From Lutibacter sp. A64 (GTDB lineage: Bacteria > Bacteroidota > Bacteroidia > Flavobacteriales > Flavobacteriaceae): a DNA stretch of 64,000 nucleotides. Where the stretch lies: assembly GCF_022429565.1 (NCBI RefSeq), contig NZ_CP092487.1:62001-126000 (forward strand). The letters are read 5' to 3'. The notes beneath the pieces were generated by a model that saw only the letters and a list, made by a program, of their open reading frames with translations, was not told the DNA's origin and searched no databases. A program made the translations under genes and the position numbers. Within the stretch, counting starts at the first letter, position 1. Every line of letters begins with the position of its first letter. Shown here in pieces: positions 43,601 through 52,029 of the stretch.

Positions 43601-43716
43601 ATCCAGAGGTTAATACTTTTGGAGCAGGAGTTTCTGGAGCAGGATCCATGTCTATAGATAATTTAGGAACACCTAACATGAAAGGGTTTGATTTAGGTTT
43701 AAAAGTTAAATTCTAA
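40666..43716 (+). CDS. SusC-like TonB-dependent receptor
   Basis: This 1016-aa outer-membrane importer has a signal peptide (about 1-22, ending SFAQ). A CarboxypepD_reg domain follows (about 25-100, VTGVVKSNADNLPLPGVSVL). The Plug domain (about 115-235) carries MVNGLQGKVSGVTVVNSGG, GGSSITGNNQPLFIVDGLPI and ESISVLKGPAAAALYGIQAA. The remainder is a barrel of the SusC type ending FDLGLKVKF. It is paired with susD 15 bases downstream and divergent from the DeoR gene. Its neighbours suggest a muropeptide or amino-sugar substrate, but the receptor itself does not reveal it. Confidence 0.93.
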   Translation: MKKNYYHFLTILALFFVQISFAQTITVTGVVKSNADNLPLPGVSVLIKGTNMGGTTDFDGKYEIKASEGAVLVFSYVGFATQEIEVTSSTINVSLNAGESLDEIVITALGIKKERKSLGYAVQAVQAEALLEGNQTSMVNGLQGKVSGVTVVNSGGAPGASAIIMIRGGSSITGNNQPLFIVDGLPIDNSTSSSLEVASANRASDINPEDIESISVLKGPAAAALYGIQAAEGAVIITTKKGKDGASVISYSGSLSVDNIIGTPNVQTQYGQGEQIVEATGTTINTDSPLSWGNSTAGSPVFNNIDDFYDTAITSNHTLSYSGGNAKSNIYFSIGDVSQEGVIESTSYDKTSFRINTSSNINDNLTLGVSANYITTKTNSTKQGNATGSSFLSLLKYPANVNASDYLNTDNSQKSFFLDQQFDNPYWSIDNSPNTDEVNRLIGAISLNYSFLENFNVSYKLGIDNFTQFNKKITGDGSLVDNREDGYISQYDRENKRLNSNLLVTFEKNITEDFSINALLGNSVDELDIRTTYTSGDGFQAPGIYSVGNVLVEDQYISEGISRKRMVGVFGELKLGWQNALFLTATGRNDWSSTLPKDKRSFFYPSVGASAVITDLFKNAGNDITSSNGLSYLQLRSTWAKVGKDAPIGALESSLSTNINSLASSGYTWNGVDVGNPNLEPEFTNSFEIGVDMRLFESRIGLDFTYYTSKSDNQILRDIRVPPTTGTFYATLNGGSITNSGLEALLSIKVLPYTSEFKWNVDLNFGMNESKVNELPGFLNEVYLSDSWTFNSTAAGAAILDGSLFGLRGYRPQKNDNGDVVINSNGLPTLVQETYDDVTRMPDWTLGFSSTMNYKNFQLSFLLDLVQGVDVYNATESALVYYGLSEQTLNRNETIVLPGVDANGAVNTVPVAMDQAFYTDYYYKNSENFIEDGSFARLRYVTLSYKLPSKLLDKIALSSVEFFATGRNLFTITDYSGVDPEVNTFGAGVSGAGSMSIDNLGTPNMKGFDLGLKVKF

Positions 43717-43731
43717 AAATAAAAGAAAATT

Positions 43732-45216
43732 ATGAAATTATATAAATATTTAATAGTGTTTTTAGCAGTCATAGCCACTTCATGTGATGATGACTATTTT
43801 GATGTAAATGGTTCTGAAACAAAGCCAACAACATCTTCATTGCCTCCTCAATTTAGAATTCAAGGAGCAATAGAGAATACAACAGCTCAAGCTCAGTATA
43901 GAGGGAGTAGAGAGGTTCTTGGAATTACGCAATATGGTGCGCAAAATGCGACAAATTATTATTCTGAAACTTGGAGTTCTTCTTTAACTACTGGTCGTTA
44001 CTTTTTATGGCAAAATGCTTATGTGTATTCATTGCCAAATACAGCAGATTTAATTGTTTTAGGTGAAAGATATGCTTCTCCTAATTTTGTAGCAGTAGGT
44101 AAAATTTTACGAGCTTATGTTTTAGGAATGACTACAGATCAATATGGAGATATTGTGTTAGACGAAACCTATGATGGTGTGTCTTCAATGAATATTACAC
44201 CAAAATTTAGTACTCAAGAAGAAGTTTATGAAACTATTTTAAGTTATTTAGATGAAGCAATAGTTGCTTTAGACGAACCAAGTGCTATAGATTTAAATGA
44301 AGAAGGTGGAGATGTTCTTTATGGAGGAGATCATGAAAAATGGAAAAAATTTGCGTATGCTATTAAGGCACGTTATTTAAACCATTTAGCTAAAAAATCT
44401 TCTTATGATGCAGATGCTGTAATAGCTGCTTGTCAGTTAGCAATAAATTCAAATGAATTAAACGCTCAGAAACTTTATGGTGGTGGACCAGTTTCAAATG
44501 ATATTCAACCTTTTTCAACAGATGGTTATGGTTCTTCAAGAATGGATTATTTTTCTGACTTTTTTGTGAACTTATTAAAGAACCCATTAAATTTAGATGA
44601 TGCAGAATGGGATCCTAGATTAACTATTATTGTTCCTGAAGCTGTTAATGGTGGTTATGAAGGTGTTGTAATAGGTAGAGGATTAAATGGGGAAGATGGA
44701 GATAATTTTTCATTAGGTAATGGAGGATTTTATACGAGTCTTAACTCTGCAACTGACATGATTACTTTTAGTGAAGTAAAGTTTATTGAAGCTGAAGCTA
44801 GGTTAAGAAAAGGAGATAAATCAGGTGCTTATACAGCTTTTAAAATTGGTGTTCAAGCAGATTTTGAAAAATTAGGAGTTGATGCCGCTGCTACAAGCGC
44901 TTATTTAAGTTTATTAGATACTGAGATTGGTGAAAGTAATATAGAATTATCGCACATTATGGTTCAAAAATATATTGCAAATGTTCTAAACCCTGAAACT
45001 TGGGTAGATATGAGAAGAATGGATTATAGCTCAGATATTTATCATGGGTTACAACGTCCTGAAAATGTAAATTTAGATATTTTTCCAAATGAGAATGATT
45101 GGATTCAAGCAATGATGTATGAGTACAATGAAGAAGATAGAAATTACGTTAATATGCCAACGAACGATCCTTACGTTAGATTAACCACTCCATTATGGTG
45201 GAATACAGCAGATTAA
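43732..45216 (+). CDS. SusD-like surface lipoprotein
   Basis: This 494-aa SusD/RagB-family lipoprotein (SusD-like_2 type by its overall pattern) has signal MKLYKYLIVFLAVIATSC with Cys18 and the acidic DDDY surface-export signal. TPR-like helices follow (LRAYVLGMTTDQYGDIVLDE, YETILSYLDEAIVALDEP, KWKKFAYAIKARYLNHLAKK), then ITFSEVKFIEAEARLRKGD and the C-terminal HIMVQKYIANVLNPETWVDM. It forms the lid of the SusC transporter and captures substrate on the cell surface. A strong terminator follows. Confidence 0.92.
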   Translation: MKLYKYLIVFLAVIATSCDDDYFDVNGSETKPTTSSLPPQFRIQGAIENTTAQAQYRGSREVLGITQYGAQNATNYYSETWSSSLTTGRYFLWQNAYVYSLPNTADLIVLGERYASPNFVAVGKILRAYVLGMTTDQYGDIVLDETYDGVSSMNITPKFSTQEEVYETILSYLDEAIVALDEPSAIDLNEEGGDVLYGGDHEKWKKFAYAIKARYLNHLAKKSSYDADAVIAACQLAINSNELNAQKLYGGGPVSNDIQPFSTDGYGSSRMDYFSDFFVNLLKNPLNLDDAEWDPRLTIIVPEAVNGGYEGVVIGRGLNGEDGDNFSLGNGGFYTSLNSATDMITFSEVKFIEAEARLRKGDKSGAYTAFKIGVQADFEKLGVDAAATSAYLSLLDTEIGESNIELSHIMVQKYIANVLNPETWVDMRRMDYSSDIYHGLQRPENVNLDIFPNENDWIQAMMYEYNEEDRNYVNMPTNDPYVRLTTPLWWNTAD

Positions 45217-45238
45217 TTTGAATTAATACTTGTAAACT

Positions 45239-45276
45239 AAAAAACCGTCTAAAATATTATTTTAGACGGTTTTTTA
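45239..45276 (+). terminator. Terminator of susCD
   Basis: AAAAACCGTCTAAAAT pairs with ATTTTAGACGGTTTTT around a loop of a few bases, ending in a run of T. Beyond it (45277-45394) nothing recognisable is seen. Confidence 0.9.
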
Positions 45277-45394
45277 GTTTAATATTTAATTTAACGTAAT
45301 AAAGTAATGTTTGTATTCTTTTAGTTAAGTATACTAGAAATCAATTATTTTTTGTGTAAGAAATTTGATGTGATTTTTTACTTAAACGTTAAAT

Positions 45395-46015
45395 TTATTC
45401 ATATTTTAAATATGTAGCAACTTCAATTTTTACTTCACTCCAAGTTTTAGAAATACCATCGCTACCAGTATGTAATTCTTTACAAACTTCATTTAAAGAA
45501 TCAATAGCACTTTGTGCTTGCCAATTGTCTAAATCCATTACGGCTTCTAAAGTAATCATTTGATCACTAACAATAAATGTTATTGGTAAAGCTTGTGTTA
45601 TACCATTCATAAGAATATCAACTGTACCAGATGTTTCGTTATTAATGTGTATAGTTCCAGAGATTAACGTTGTGTTTTTTAATGCACCAAAAAAGAATTT
45701 TTTTAATTTGTTATCTCTAATTGTATCATTGGTAAATAAACTGCTTACTGGAATGCTAAATTTTAAATTATCAAGTGCTTCTAAAGCTGTTTTAGATTTA
45801 GAAGAGTTTTCTAAATTTAGTTCTGTAAATTGTCCTTTTACAGGGATTTTATCGTTAGTTTTATAAGCTATCCAATTAACTGTAGTGGTTTTTTGATCTA
45901 CAGTATATCCTTTTTCTTCTGTACTTATTTGTTCTTTTTTAGGTGTGTTTTTACATGACACAACTAACGTAAGTGTCAAAACAAATAGTAGTTTTAAATA
46001 ATTATTTTTCATCAT
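45395..46015 (-). CDS. YceI-like domain lipoprotein
   Basis: This 206-aa lipoprotein has Cys22 in LTLTLVVSCKN. The mature part is a YceI-like lipocalin-type barrel: YTVDQKTTTVNWIAYKTNDK, IPVKGQFTELNLE, FSIPVSSLFTNDTIRDNKLK and TLISGTIHINNETSGTVDI. The family binds isoprenoid or other lipid ligands in the periplasm. Its start overlaps the stop of the ACBP gene by 4 bases, at the end of a lipid-metabolism gene run. Confidence 0.88.
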   Translation of the reverse strand: MMKNNYLKLLFVLTLTLVVSCKNTPKKEQISTEEKGYTVDQKTTTVNWIAYKTNDKIPVKGQFTELNLENSSKSKTALEALDNLKFSIPVSSLFTNDTIRDNKLKKFFFGALKNTTLISGTIHINNETSGTVDILMNGITQALPITFIVSDQMITLEAVMDLDNWQAQSAIDSLNEVCKELHTGSDGISKTWSEVKIEVATYLKYE

Positions 46016-46272
46016 TTTAAAAATTTATTTACAAGTTTAATATATTCTTTTTTAGCTTCTTTTTCTGTAAGATGACTTAGTTGAAACCAGGCATTTAACT
46101 TAAAAGCGTTTCTTAATTGCACATCTCCAGATGGATTTTCATAGTTATTACCTTTAGTTGCCTGTTTATAATATGCATAGAATTGCAGCATAATATCGGG
46201 AGGTAATTTAATAGTTGTAGTTGATGCTTTATGGTATGCAGCTTCAAACTCTTTATTTAAATCGTCTTCCAT
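46012..46272 (-). CDS. Acyl-CoA-binding protein
   Basis: This 86-aa four-helix protein matches ACBP along its whole length: LNKEFEAAYHKAS, IMLQFYAYYKQATKGNNYEN (the YKQAT signature), RNAFKLNAWFQLSHLTEKEA and KKEYIKLVNKF. It binds long-chain acyl-CoA in the cytosol. It sits between psd and yceI-like genes, consistent with phospholipid metabolism. Confidence 0.92.
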   Translation of the reverse strand: MEDDLNKEFEAAYHKASTTTIKLPPDIMLQFYAYYKQATKGNNYENPSGDVQLRNAFKLNAWFQLSHLTEKEAKKEYIKLVNKFLK

Positions 46273-46289
46273 GTTTTAAAATTAAAGTA

Positions 46290-46940
46290 CTATAATTCAG
46301 CAATTGTTTGTATTCCTCCTTTAACTTTATCGTTTAGTTTTACCTTAATTTTAGTGTTTAAAGGTAAAAAAACATCAACTCTAGAGCCAAATTTAATAAA
46401 ACCAGCATCTTCTCCTTGTATTACTTGCATAGCAGGTTTAGCGTAATTTACAATACGTTTTGCTACGGCCCCTGCAATTTGTCTATATAATACATCTCCA
46501 AATGCTTTATTTTCTACTACAATTGTAGTTCTTTCATTTTCTTCAGAAGATTTAGGGTGCCAAGCAACTAAAAATTTTCCTGGATGGTATTTGCTATATT
46601 TTACAACTCCACTTAAAGGATATCTAGTTATATGTACGTTTAAAGGCGACATAAATATAGATATTTGCATGCGTTTATCTTTAAAATATTCTTTTTCAAA
46701 TACTTCTTCTATAACAACTACTTTACCATCAACAGGAGCAATAATAGCTTGCTCATTTAATGGTGTTTCTCTTTTCGGATTTCTAAAAAACTGTAGAATT
46801 AGTACATAAAAAATTAATAGTAATATGGCTAAAAGTTTATTTAACCAAACTAAACTTACTAAATTTTCAATAAGTATTATTCCAACTCCCATTATAAAAG
46901 TTGCAGCTAATATTATTTTATAACCTTCTTTATGAAACAT
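46290..46940 (-). CDS. psd: Phosphatidylserine decarboxylase proenzyme
   Basis: This 216-aa membrane-associated pyruvoyl enzyme of the short (type A-like) class makes phosphatidylethanolamine. Two N-terminal hydrophobic helices precede IIAPVDGKVVVIEEV, MSPLNVHITRYPLSG (catalytic His) and GAVAKRIVNYAK. The self-cleavage site GFIKFGSRVDV supplies the Gly-Ser pair that yields the pyruvoyl group. It lies 3 bp downstream of cdsA, giving consecutive steps of phospholipid synthesis. Confidence 0.94.
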   Translation of the reverse strand: MFHKEGYKIILAATFIMGVGIILIENLVSLVWLNKLLAILLLIFYVLILQFFRNPKRETPLNEQAIIAPVDGKVVVIEEVFEKEYFKDKRMQISIFMSPLNVHITRYPLSGVVKYSKYHPGKFLVAWHPKSSEENERTTIVVENKAFGDVLYRQIAGAVAKRIVNYAKPAMQVIQGEDAGFIKFGSRVDVFLPLNTKIKVKLNDKVKGGIQTIAEL

Positions 46941-46943
46941 AAT

Positions 46944-47765
46944 TTAATGAACTAATTGTAAATAAATAAAAATAAATGGAGCCGCAAAAATTGCACTATC
47001 AAATCTGTCTAAAAAACCTCCATGACCAGGTATAAAATTACTACTATCTTTAACTGCAGCTTGTCTTTTAAACATGGATTCAATTAAATCTCCTAATACT
47101 CCAAAGATACTAACAATTCCGGCAATAACAGCCCATTGTATTTGGGTAAGACTTGGAAATTGTTCTGTTGCTACAAATAAAATGCTAGCAATAAAGGTAA
47201 AAATCATTCCGCCTATAAAACCTTCAATAGTTTTATTAGGTGAAATTCGTTCTAAAAGTTTATGTTTTCCTAATGCATTTCCAACTAAATAAGCAAAAGT
47301 ATCATTTACCCAAATTAAAATAAAAACGCCTAAAATAGTAGTGTTAACATAGTTAAATGATGCATTTAAAAATGGAATTTGAACCATTAAAGTAAATGGA
47401 ACTACAATATAAATTATGGATAAAAATATTTTTCCAAGATGACTTATAACTTCTTCTTTATTTGCAAATAGTATAGAGGCAAAAGTTATAAATATTGTTA
47501 GAAATAATGCTACACCTACATATTCAAAAATTATTCTTGAAGGAATGTCTTCAACATTTAAAATATTTCCAAAAACAAAAAAAAGGCATCCTATTGTATA
47601 AGGAAATACGCTTTTTAATGCAATCATTCTTTTAAATTCATATAAACATAACATCATTAGAGTAAAAAATAAACATATAAATGTAATTTTACTGTATAAT
47701 ATTGAAAATATTAATACACCAGCAAAAACAAATCCTGATAGTGCACGTTTTAAAAATTTTCCCAT
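46944..47765 (-). CDS. cdsA: Phosphatidate cytidylyltransferase
   Basis: This 273-aa integral membrane enzyme makes CDP-diacylglycerol. About eight membrane helices are visible. The family signature lies near the C terminus, KDSSNFIPGHGGFLDRFDS, preceded by ISPNKTIEGFIGG and GDLIESMFKR. It is in one operon with ftsH upstream and psd downstream, separated from LUD and psd by 3 bp each. Confidence 0.95.
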   Translation of the reverse strand: MGKFLKRALSGFVFAGVLIFSILYSKITFICLFFTLMMLCLYEFKRMIALKSVFPYTIGCLFFVFGNILNVEDIPSRIIFEYVGVALFLTIFITFASILFANKEEVISHLGKIFLSIIYIVVPFTLMVQIPFLNASFNYVNTTILGVFILIWVNDTFAYLVGNALGKHKLLERISPNKTIEGFIGGMIFTFIASILFVATEQFPSLTQIQWAVIAGIVSIFGVLGDLIESMFKRQAAVKDSSNFIPGHGGFLDRFDSAIFAAPFIFIYLQLVH

Positions 47766-47768
47766 AAA

Positions 47769-48356
47769 TTATAAATCTTCAAAAAGCAGTAAATATAAGT
47801 TTTTTGAATTGGTATTCCCATAATTCAAAAAGTCTTCATCTTTACTGTTTAGAGTGTAATTTTTAATAGCACTAATGTTACTAGGTATGTTACCTTGGTA
47901 ACGTGTTTTTATTCCGGTTAAACTTTCACCTTTAGTTTTTACTAGTTGGCTGGTGGTTGCATAAACAATGAAATGTTCTGATAATTCGGAAATTTTATGC
48001 TCTTTTAACTGGTTTGAAGAGAATAAAATACTTCCGTTTTCGGCAATTAAATGCTCGCAACTTAAAAAAGTTGGAAATTTGTTCGATAGTTTATTGGTAG
48101 TTTTAATAGCTAACGACTTCATTAATTTTAATAAATCATTATCGTTACAATTAATTATTTCCCAAGAATTTTCTTGAATAATATTGTTTAAATTTAAAAC
48201 TACTTCTTGTAATGTAGTACAATACAAAAACTTACCATTATTCTTGATGAAATTTTCTACAAAAATTTGATCAAGTGGTAAGTTGTGTAATTCTGAAGAT
48301 GGTTCTTCAGATACTTTTTCTTTTGGCGTACTAAATAATTTTTTGAATAAATTCAT
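47769..48356 (-). CDS. LUD-domain (LutC/YkgG-like) protein
   Basis: This 195-aa protein has an NNGKFLYCTTLQEVVLNLNN segment, AENGSILFSSNQLKEHK and FIVYATTSQLVKT, features of the LUD fold found in lactate-utilisation protein LutC. The C-terminal KYNLYLLLFEDL-like end is typical of the flavobacterial version next to ftsH. It is fixed in this gene neighbourhood in flavobacteria. No lutA/lutB genes are adjacent, so a direct role in lactate use is doubtful. Confidence 0.8.
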   Translation of the reverse strand: MNLFKKLFSTPKEKVSEEPSSELHNLPLDQIFVENFIKNNGKFLYCTTLQEVVLNLNNIIQENSWEIINCNDNDLLKLMKSLAIKTTNKLSNKFPTFLSCEHLIAENGSILFSSNQLKEHKISELSEHFIVYATTSQLVKTKGESLTGIKTRYQGNIPSNISAIKNYTLNSKDEDFLNYGNTNSKNLYLLLFEDL

Positions 48357-48399
48357 TTCTTGCTTTGAATAAATTCAAAATTATGAAAAAGTTATTAAA

Positions 48400-50382
48400 T
48401 TATTCTGATGTTTCAGATGAATTTTCAACATTTGATGCTTCTGAAGAATTATTTTCCTCAATTGCTTCATCTTTATCAAAAGGTCTACTACCAAAAATTA
48501 CTTCTAAGTCCTTTTTAAAGATGACTTCTTTTTCAAGTAAAAGTTCTGCAAGTGTTACCAATTTATCTTTATTTTCAGTTAATATAGTTATTGCTCGTTG
48601 GTATTGTTCTTCAATAATTAAAGAAATTTCTTTATCAATTGTTTGAGCTGTTTCTTCACTATAAGGTTTTGTAAAATTATAATCAGACTGTCCGCTAGAG
48701 TCGTAATAAGTAATGTTACCAATCTTGTCATTTAAACCATATACAGTAACCATTGCCTTGGCTTGTCTAGTAACTTTTTCTAAATCGTTTAATGCACCAG
48801 TTGAAATTTTATTAAACATTATTTTTTCTGCAGCTCTACCGGCTAAAGTAGCACACATTTCGTCTAACATTTGTTCTGCTTGAACTATTTGACGTTCTTC
48901 AGGTAAATACCAAGCAGCACCTAAAGATTGTCCTCTAGGTACAATAGTTACTTTTACAAGTGGTGCAGCGTGTTCTAACATCCAACTAGCTGTTGCGTGT
49001 CCTGCTTCATGAAAAGCAATTGTTTTCTTTTCTTTAGGTGAAATTAATTTGTTTTTCTTTTCTAAACCTCCAACAATTCTATCAACAGCATCTAAAAAAT
49101 CTTGATGATGAACAGATTTTTTACCTTTTCTGGCAGCAATTAAAGCAGCTTCATTACATAAGTTTGCAATGTCTGCACCTGAAAAACCAGGTGTTTGTTG
49201 CGATAAAAATTCTACATCTGCATCTTTGTCGGTTTTAATAGGCTTAAGGTGTACTTTAAATATAGCTTCACGTTCTTTTAAATCTGGTAAATCTACATAA
49301 ATTTGACGGTCGAATCTACCTGCTCTTAAAAGTGCTTTATCTAAAACATCGGCTCTATTTGTAGCAGCAATTACAATTACATTTGTATCTGTTCCAAAAC
49401 CATCCATTTCAGTTAATAACTGATTTAAGGTATTTTCTCTTTCGTCATTTCCACCGGTCATATTACTTTTTCCTCTTGCTCTACCAACGGCATCAATTTC
49501 ATCAATAAAAATAATTGAAGGTGCTTTTTGTTGTGCTTGTTTAAATAAATCTCTTACACGAGAAGCTCCTACACCCACAAACATTTCAACAAAATCTGAA
49601 CCTGATAAAGAGAAAAATGGCACACCTGCTTCTCCAGCAACTGCTTTAGCTAATAATGTTTTACCTGTTCCTGGAGGGCCTACAAGTAAGGCTCCTTTTG
49701 GTATTTTACCTCCAAGAGAAGTGTATCTATCTGGGTTTTTTAAGAAATCTACAATTTCTTGTACTTCTTCTTTTGCACCTAATAAACCAGCAACATCTTT
49801 AAAAGAAGTTTTAACTTTTTGGTCTTGATCAAATAATTTAGCTTTAGATTTTCCAATGCTAAATATTTGGCCACCGCCACCACCTGAGCCACCGCCCGAC
49901 ATTCTACGCATAAAATAAATCCATAAACCAATTAAAAATATAAAAGGTAAATACATAAATAATGTATCTATGAAATCTGTTTTAGCTTCAAATTTAACGT
50001 CAAACGATAAATCATATTCTTCTTTTGTTGTTTCTAAATTTTCTTGAAATTTATTTAAATCACCAAATTTGTAATAATACATTGGTGAATTAGCAGAATA
50101 AAGAGAGCCTTTATTCTTTTTATGTTGTTCTTTGTCTGAAGCTTCATTTTTAATAAAAACATTAGCAACGCTATTATTAATAATTAAAATGCGCTCAATA
50201 TCATTTTCTTTAAGAATGTTTTCAAATTCATTCTGACTTAAATTTTTAGTAGATAAGCTATCGCTGTTAAAGATTTGATATCCTATAAAAAGTGCAAAAA
50301 CAATTCCATAAATCCAATAAAAATTGAATTTAGGCGGTTTTATATTTTTATTTTTTGATGTATTTTTTTTCTCTTGACTCAT
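48400..50382 (-). CDS. ftsH: ATP-dependent zinc metalloprotease FtsH
   Basis: This 660-aa membrane-anchored AAA+ protease has a membrane helix at about 22-38, a periplasmic domain and a second helix at about 140-158. The AAA domain carries Walker A GPPGTGKT, Walker [13 protein letters not shown] and the SRH segment [20 protein letters not shown]. The zinc site HEAGH is in [15 protein letters not shown]. It degrades misfolded membrane proteins and regulatory substrates such as LpxC. An acidic Ser/Glu-rich tail ends the protein. A Gly-rich linker lies before the AAA domain. Confidence 0.97.
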   Translation of the reverse strand: MSQEKKNTSKNKNIKPPKFNFYWIYGIVFALFIGYQIFNSDSLSTKNLSQNEFENILKENDIERILIINNSVANVFIKNEASDKEQHKKNKGSLYSANSPMYYYKFGDLNKFQENLETTKEEYDLSFDVKFEAKTDFIDTLFMYLPFIFLIGLWIYFMRRMSGGGSGGGGGQIFSIGKSKAKLFDQDQKVKTSFKDVAGLLGAKEEVQEIVDFLKNPDRYTSLGGKIPKGALLVGPPGTGKTLLAKAVAGEAGVPFFSLSGSDFVEMFVGVGASRVRDLFKQAQQKAPSIIFIDEIDAVGRARGKSNMTGGNDERENTLNQLLTEMDGFGTDTNVIVIAATNRADVLDKALLRAGRFDRQIYVDLPDLKEREAIFKVHLKPIKTDKDADVEFLSQQTPGFSGADIANLCNEAALIAARKGKKSVHHQDFLDAVDRIVGGLEKKNKLISPKEKKTIAFHEAGHATASWMLEHAAPLVKVTIVPRGQSLGAAWYLPEERQIVQAEQMLDEMCATLAGRAAEKIMFNKISTGALNDLEKVTRQAKAMVTVYGLNDKIGNITYYDSSGQSDYNFTKPYSEETAQTIDKEISLIIEEQYQRAITILTENKDKLVTLAELLLEKEVIFKKDLEVIFGSRPFDKDEAIEENNSSEASNVENSSETSE

Positions 50383-50413
50383 TTAGTTTTTTTCAAAAAG
50401 GTGAAGTATTTAT

Positions 50414-50785
50414 TTAGTTAGATGTAGGTATTGATGTAATTTTTGCATCACCCCACAAACTTTCAATGTCATAATATTCGCGTACATTTTTTTGGAAAAC
50501 ATGTACAACTACGTTCGTGTAATCTAGTAAAACCCACTCGGCGTTAGCTTCTCCTTCAACATGCCAAGGTTTTTCTTTACATAATTTACCAACTTGTTTT
50601 TGAACAATTCCAGAAATGGCATTTACGTGTGTATTTGAATTACCTGTAGCTATTATAAAATAATCGCAAACAGTATTTTCTATATTTCTTAAATCTAAAA
50701 TTTGAATATCAAGACCTTTAATTTCATCTATTGCCTTTATAATCACCGCAATTAATTCGTCTGCGCTTACATTTTTTCTTGTCAT
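50414..50785 (-). CDS. rsfS: Ribosomal silencing factor RsfS
   Basis: This 123-aa protein starts at 50785 (MTRKNVSADELIAVIIKAID); a longer frame to 50839 would add 18 residues unlike the family. The Iojap/RsfS fold shows IKGLDIQILDLRNIENTVCD, YFIIATGNSNTHVNAIS, WHVEGEANAEWVLLDYTNVV and VHVFQKNVREYYDIESLWGD. It binds ribosomal protein uL14 and blocks subunit joining under starvation. It is the first gene of the ftsH operon and divergent from birA. Confidence 0.94.
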   Translation of the reverse strand: MTRKNVSADELIAVIIKAIDEIKGLDIQILDLRNIENTVCDYFIIATGNSNTHVNAISGIVQKQVGKLCKEKPWHVEGEANAEWVLLDYTNVVVHVFQKNVREYYDIESLWGDAKITSIPTSN

Positions 50786-50871
50786 TAATTTTTTTTTAAT
50801 TGGTTGCAAAGTTATTATTTTTTTATCATAAATTGTCAATTAAATAACTTTGTTGAAATTATAAACTATAA

Positions 50872-51609
50872 ATGAATATTATCAAACTTAATGCCATTGA
50901 TTCTACCAATTCTTACTTAAAGGAACTAGCACAAAAAAGTGCAGTAGAAACATTTACTGTAATTGTGGCAAACCATCAAAATTTAGGAAGAGGTCAATTA
51001 GGTACTACTTGGGTTTCTGATGATGGTAAAAATCTGACTTTTAGTGTTTTAATTAATTTGTGTAATTTTAAAATTCAAGATCAATTTTATTTAAGTATGG
51101 CTGTTTCTTTAGGTTTAATTTCAGCTTTAAGGCGTTTTATTAGTGTGTCATTGAAAATTAAATGGCCAAACGACATATTGGCAGAGAAAGATAAAATAGC
51201 CGGAATTTTAATCGAAAATATTTTAAGAGGTGCATCTATTAATTATTCAATTGTTGGAATTGGTTTAAATGTGAATCAAGAAATTTTTCCGAGTGATATT
51301 GAAAATGTAAGTTCTTTAAAAAGCATATCAGGTGTAGTTTTTAATAAAGATGAATTATTACTTGAAATTCTTAATTCTATTAAAAAGTATGTTAGATTTA
51401 TTGAAAATGGAGCTTTTGAAGATCTGAAAAAAATGTATTTAGCAGAGCTTTATAAAATAAATATACCTACAATGTTTGAAGATAATAAAGGTGTAATTTT
51501 TTTAGGTAAAATAATTACTGTAGATGTGAATGGGCGACTTGTAGTTGAGTTAGAAAATGAAACGACTCGCAAATTTGATTTAAAAGAAATTAAATTTGCG
51601 AGTCGTTAA
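50872..51609 (+). CDS. birA: Biotin--[acetyl-CoA carboxylase] ligase
   Basis: This 245-aa enzyme attaches biotin to the carboxylase carrier protein. Motifs are LNAIDSTNSYLKE, NHQNLGRGQLGTTWVSDDGK (biotinoyl-AMP loop), LKIKWPNDILAEKDKIAGIL and YSIVGIGLNVNQ. A C-terminal SH3-like domain is present. There is no N-terminal winged helix, so it is a mono-functional ligase, not a repressor. Its last 16 codons are also the arms of a perfect terminator hairpin. Confidence 0.94.
   Translation: MNIIKLNAIDSTNSYLKELAQKSAVETFTVIVANHQNLGRGQLGTTWVSDDGKNLTFSVLINLCNFKIQDQFYLSMAVSLGLISALRRFISVSLKIKWPNDILAEKDKIAGILIENILRGASINYSIVGIGLNVNQEIFPSDIENVSSLKSISGVVFNKDELLLEILNSIKKYVRFIENGAFEDLKKMYLAELYKINIPTMFEDNKGVIFLGKIITVDVNGRLVVELENETTRKFDLKEIKFASR
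51561..51607. terminator. Terminator hairpin embedded in the end of birA
   Basis: AACGACTCGCAAATTT (51561-51576) and AAATTTGCGAGTCGTT (51592-51607) are perfect 16-bp arms. Both lie inside the birA coding sequence up to its stop codon, and an A/T-rich tail with a T run follows. The gene downstream is convergent. Confidence 0.8.
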
Positions 51610-51629
51610 AATATTATTTTTTGTATAAT

Positions 51630-52019
51630 TTATAGATTAGCAGCGTTCTCTGTTAAAGTATTAATGAATTTTTGAAGAGGTCCTTTTACCATCATAGCCA
51701 TCATAGGATTAAAGTCACCTTCAAACAATAATTGTGTTTCACAAGAATTTTCAGAAACTTTATCAATAGTTACAGTAAGTGAAAAATCTAATTTACTACT
51801 TGCAGCACCTAAAACAATTTTATCGAATTCTTGTTTTTCTTTTACAACCAATCTAATTTCTGGCATTCCTTTTAACCCAAAAACAAACGATTCACCCTCA
51901 ACTTCAAATTTGGTATTATTTTCAGGCATTAAATGCTCAAAATTATTTAGATCTGTTAAATACTCAAAAAAATCTTTTTGAGATTTATTAATAATCGTTT
52001 TTTTAGTTTCTAAATTCAT
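51630..52019 (-). CDS. SRPBCC-family protein
   Basis: This 129-aa START/Bet v1-like protein begins at 52019 (MNLETKKTIINKSQKDFFEY). It shows DFFEYLTDLNNFEHLMPENN, a curved sheet of strands (SFVFGLKGMPEIRLVVKEKQ) and a long C-terminal helix GPLQKFINTLTENAANL. This is the CoxG/polyketide-cyclase-like fold, which binds hydrophobic ligands. Function unknown. It lies 10 bp after pyrE in the same orientation, a pairing often seen in flavobacteria. Confidence 0.8.
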   Translation of the reverse strand: MNLETKKTIINKSQKDFFEYLTDLNNFEHLMPENNTKFEVEGESFVFGLKGMPEIRLVVKEKQEFDKIVLGAASSKLDFSLTVTIDKVSENSCETQLLFEGDFNPMMAMMVKGPLQKFINTLTENAANL

Positions 52020-52029
52020 AAATATGTTT

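Noticed and set aside
47769-48356. LutC as part of the D-lactate pathway
   Set aside because: It sits in the ftsH-cdsA operon away from the murQ locus and has no lutA/lutB partners; a link to the D-lactate released by MurQ would be speculation.
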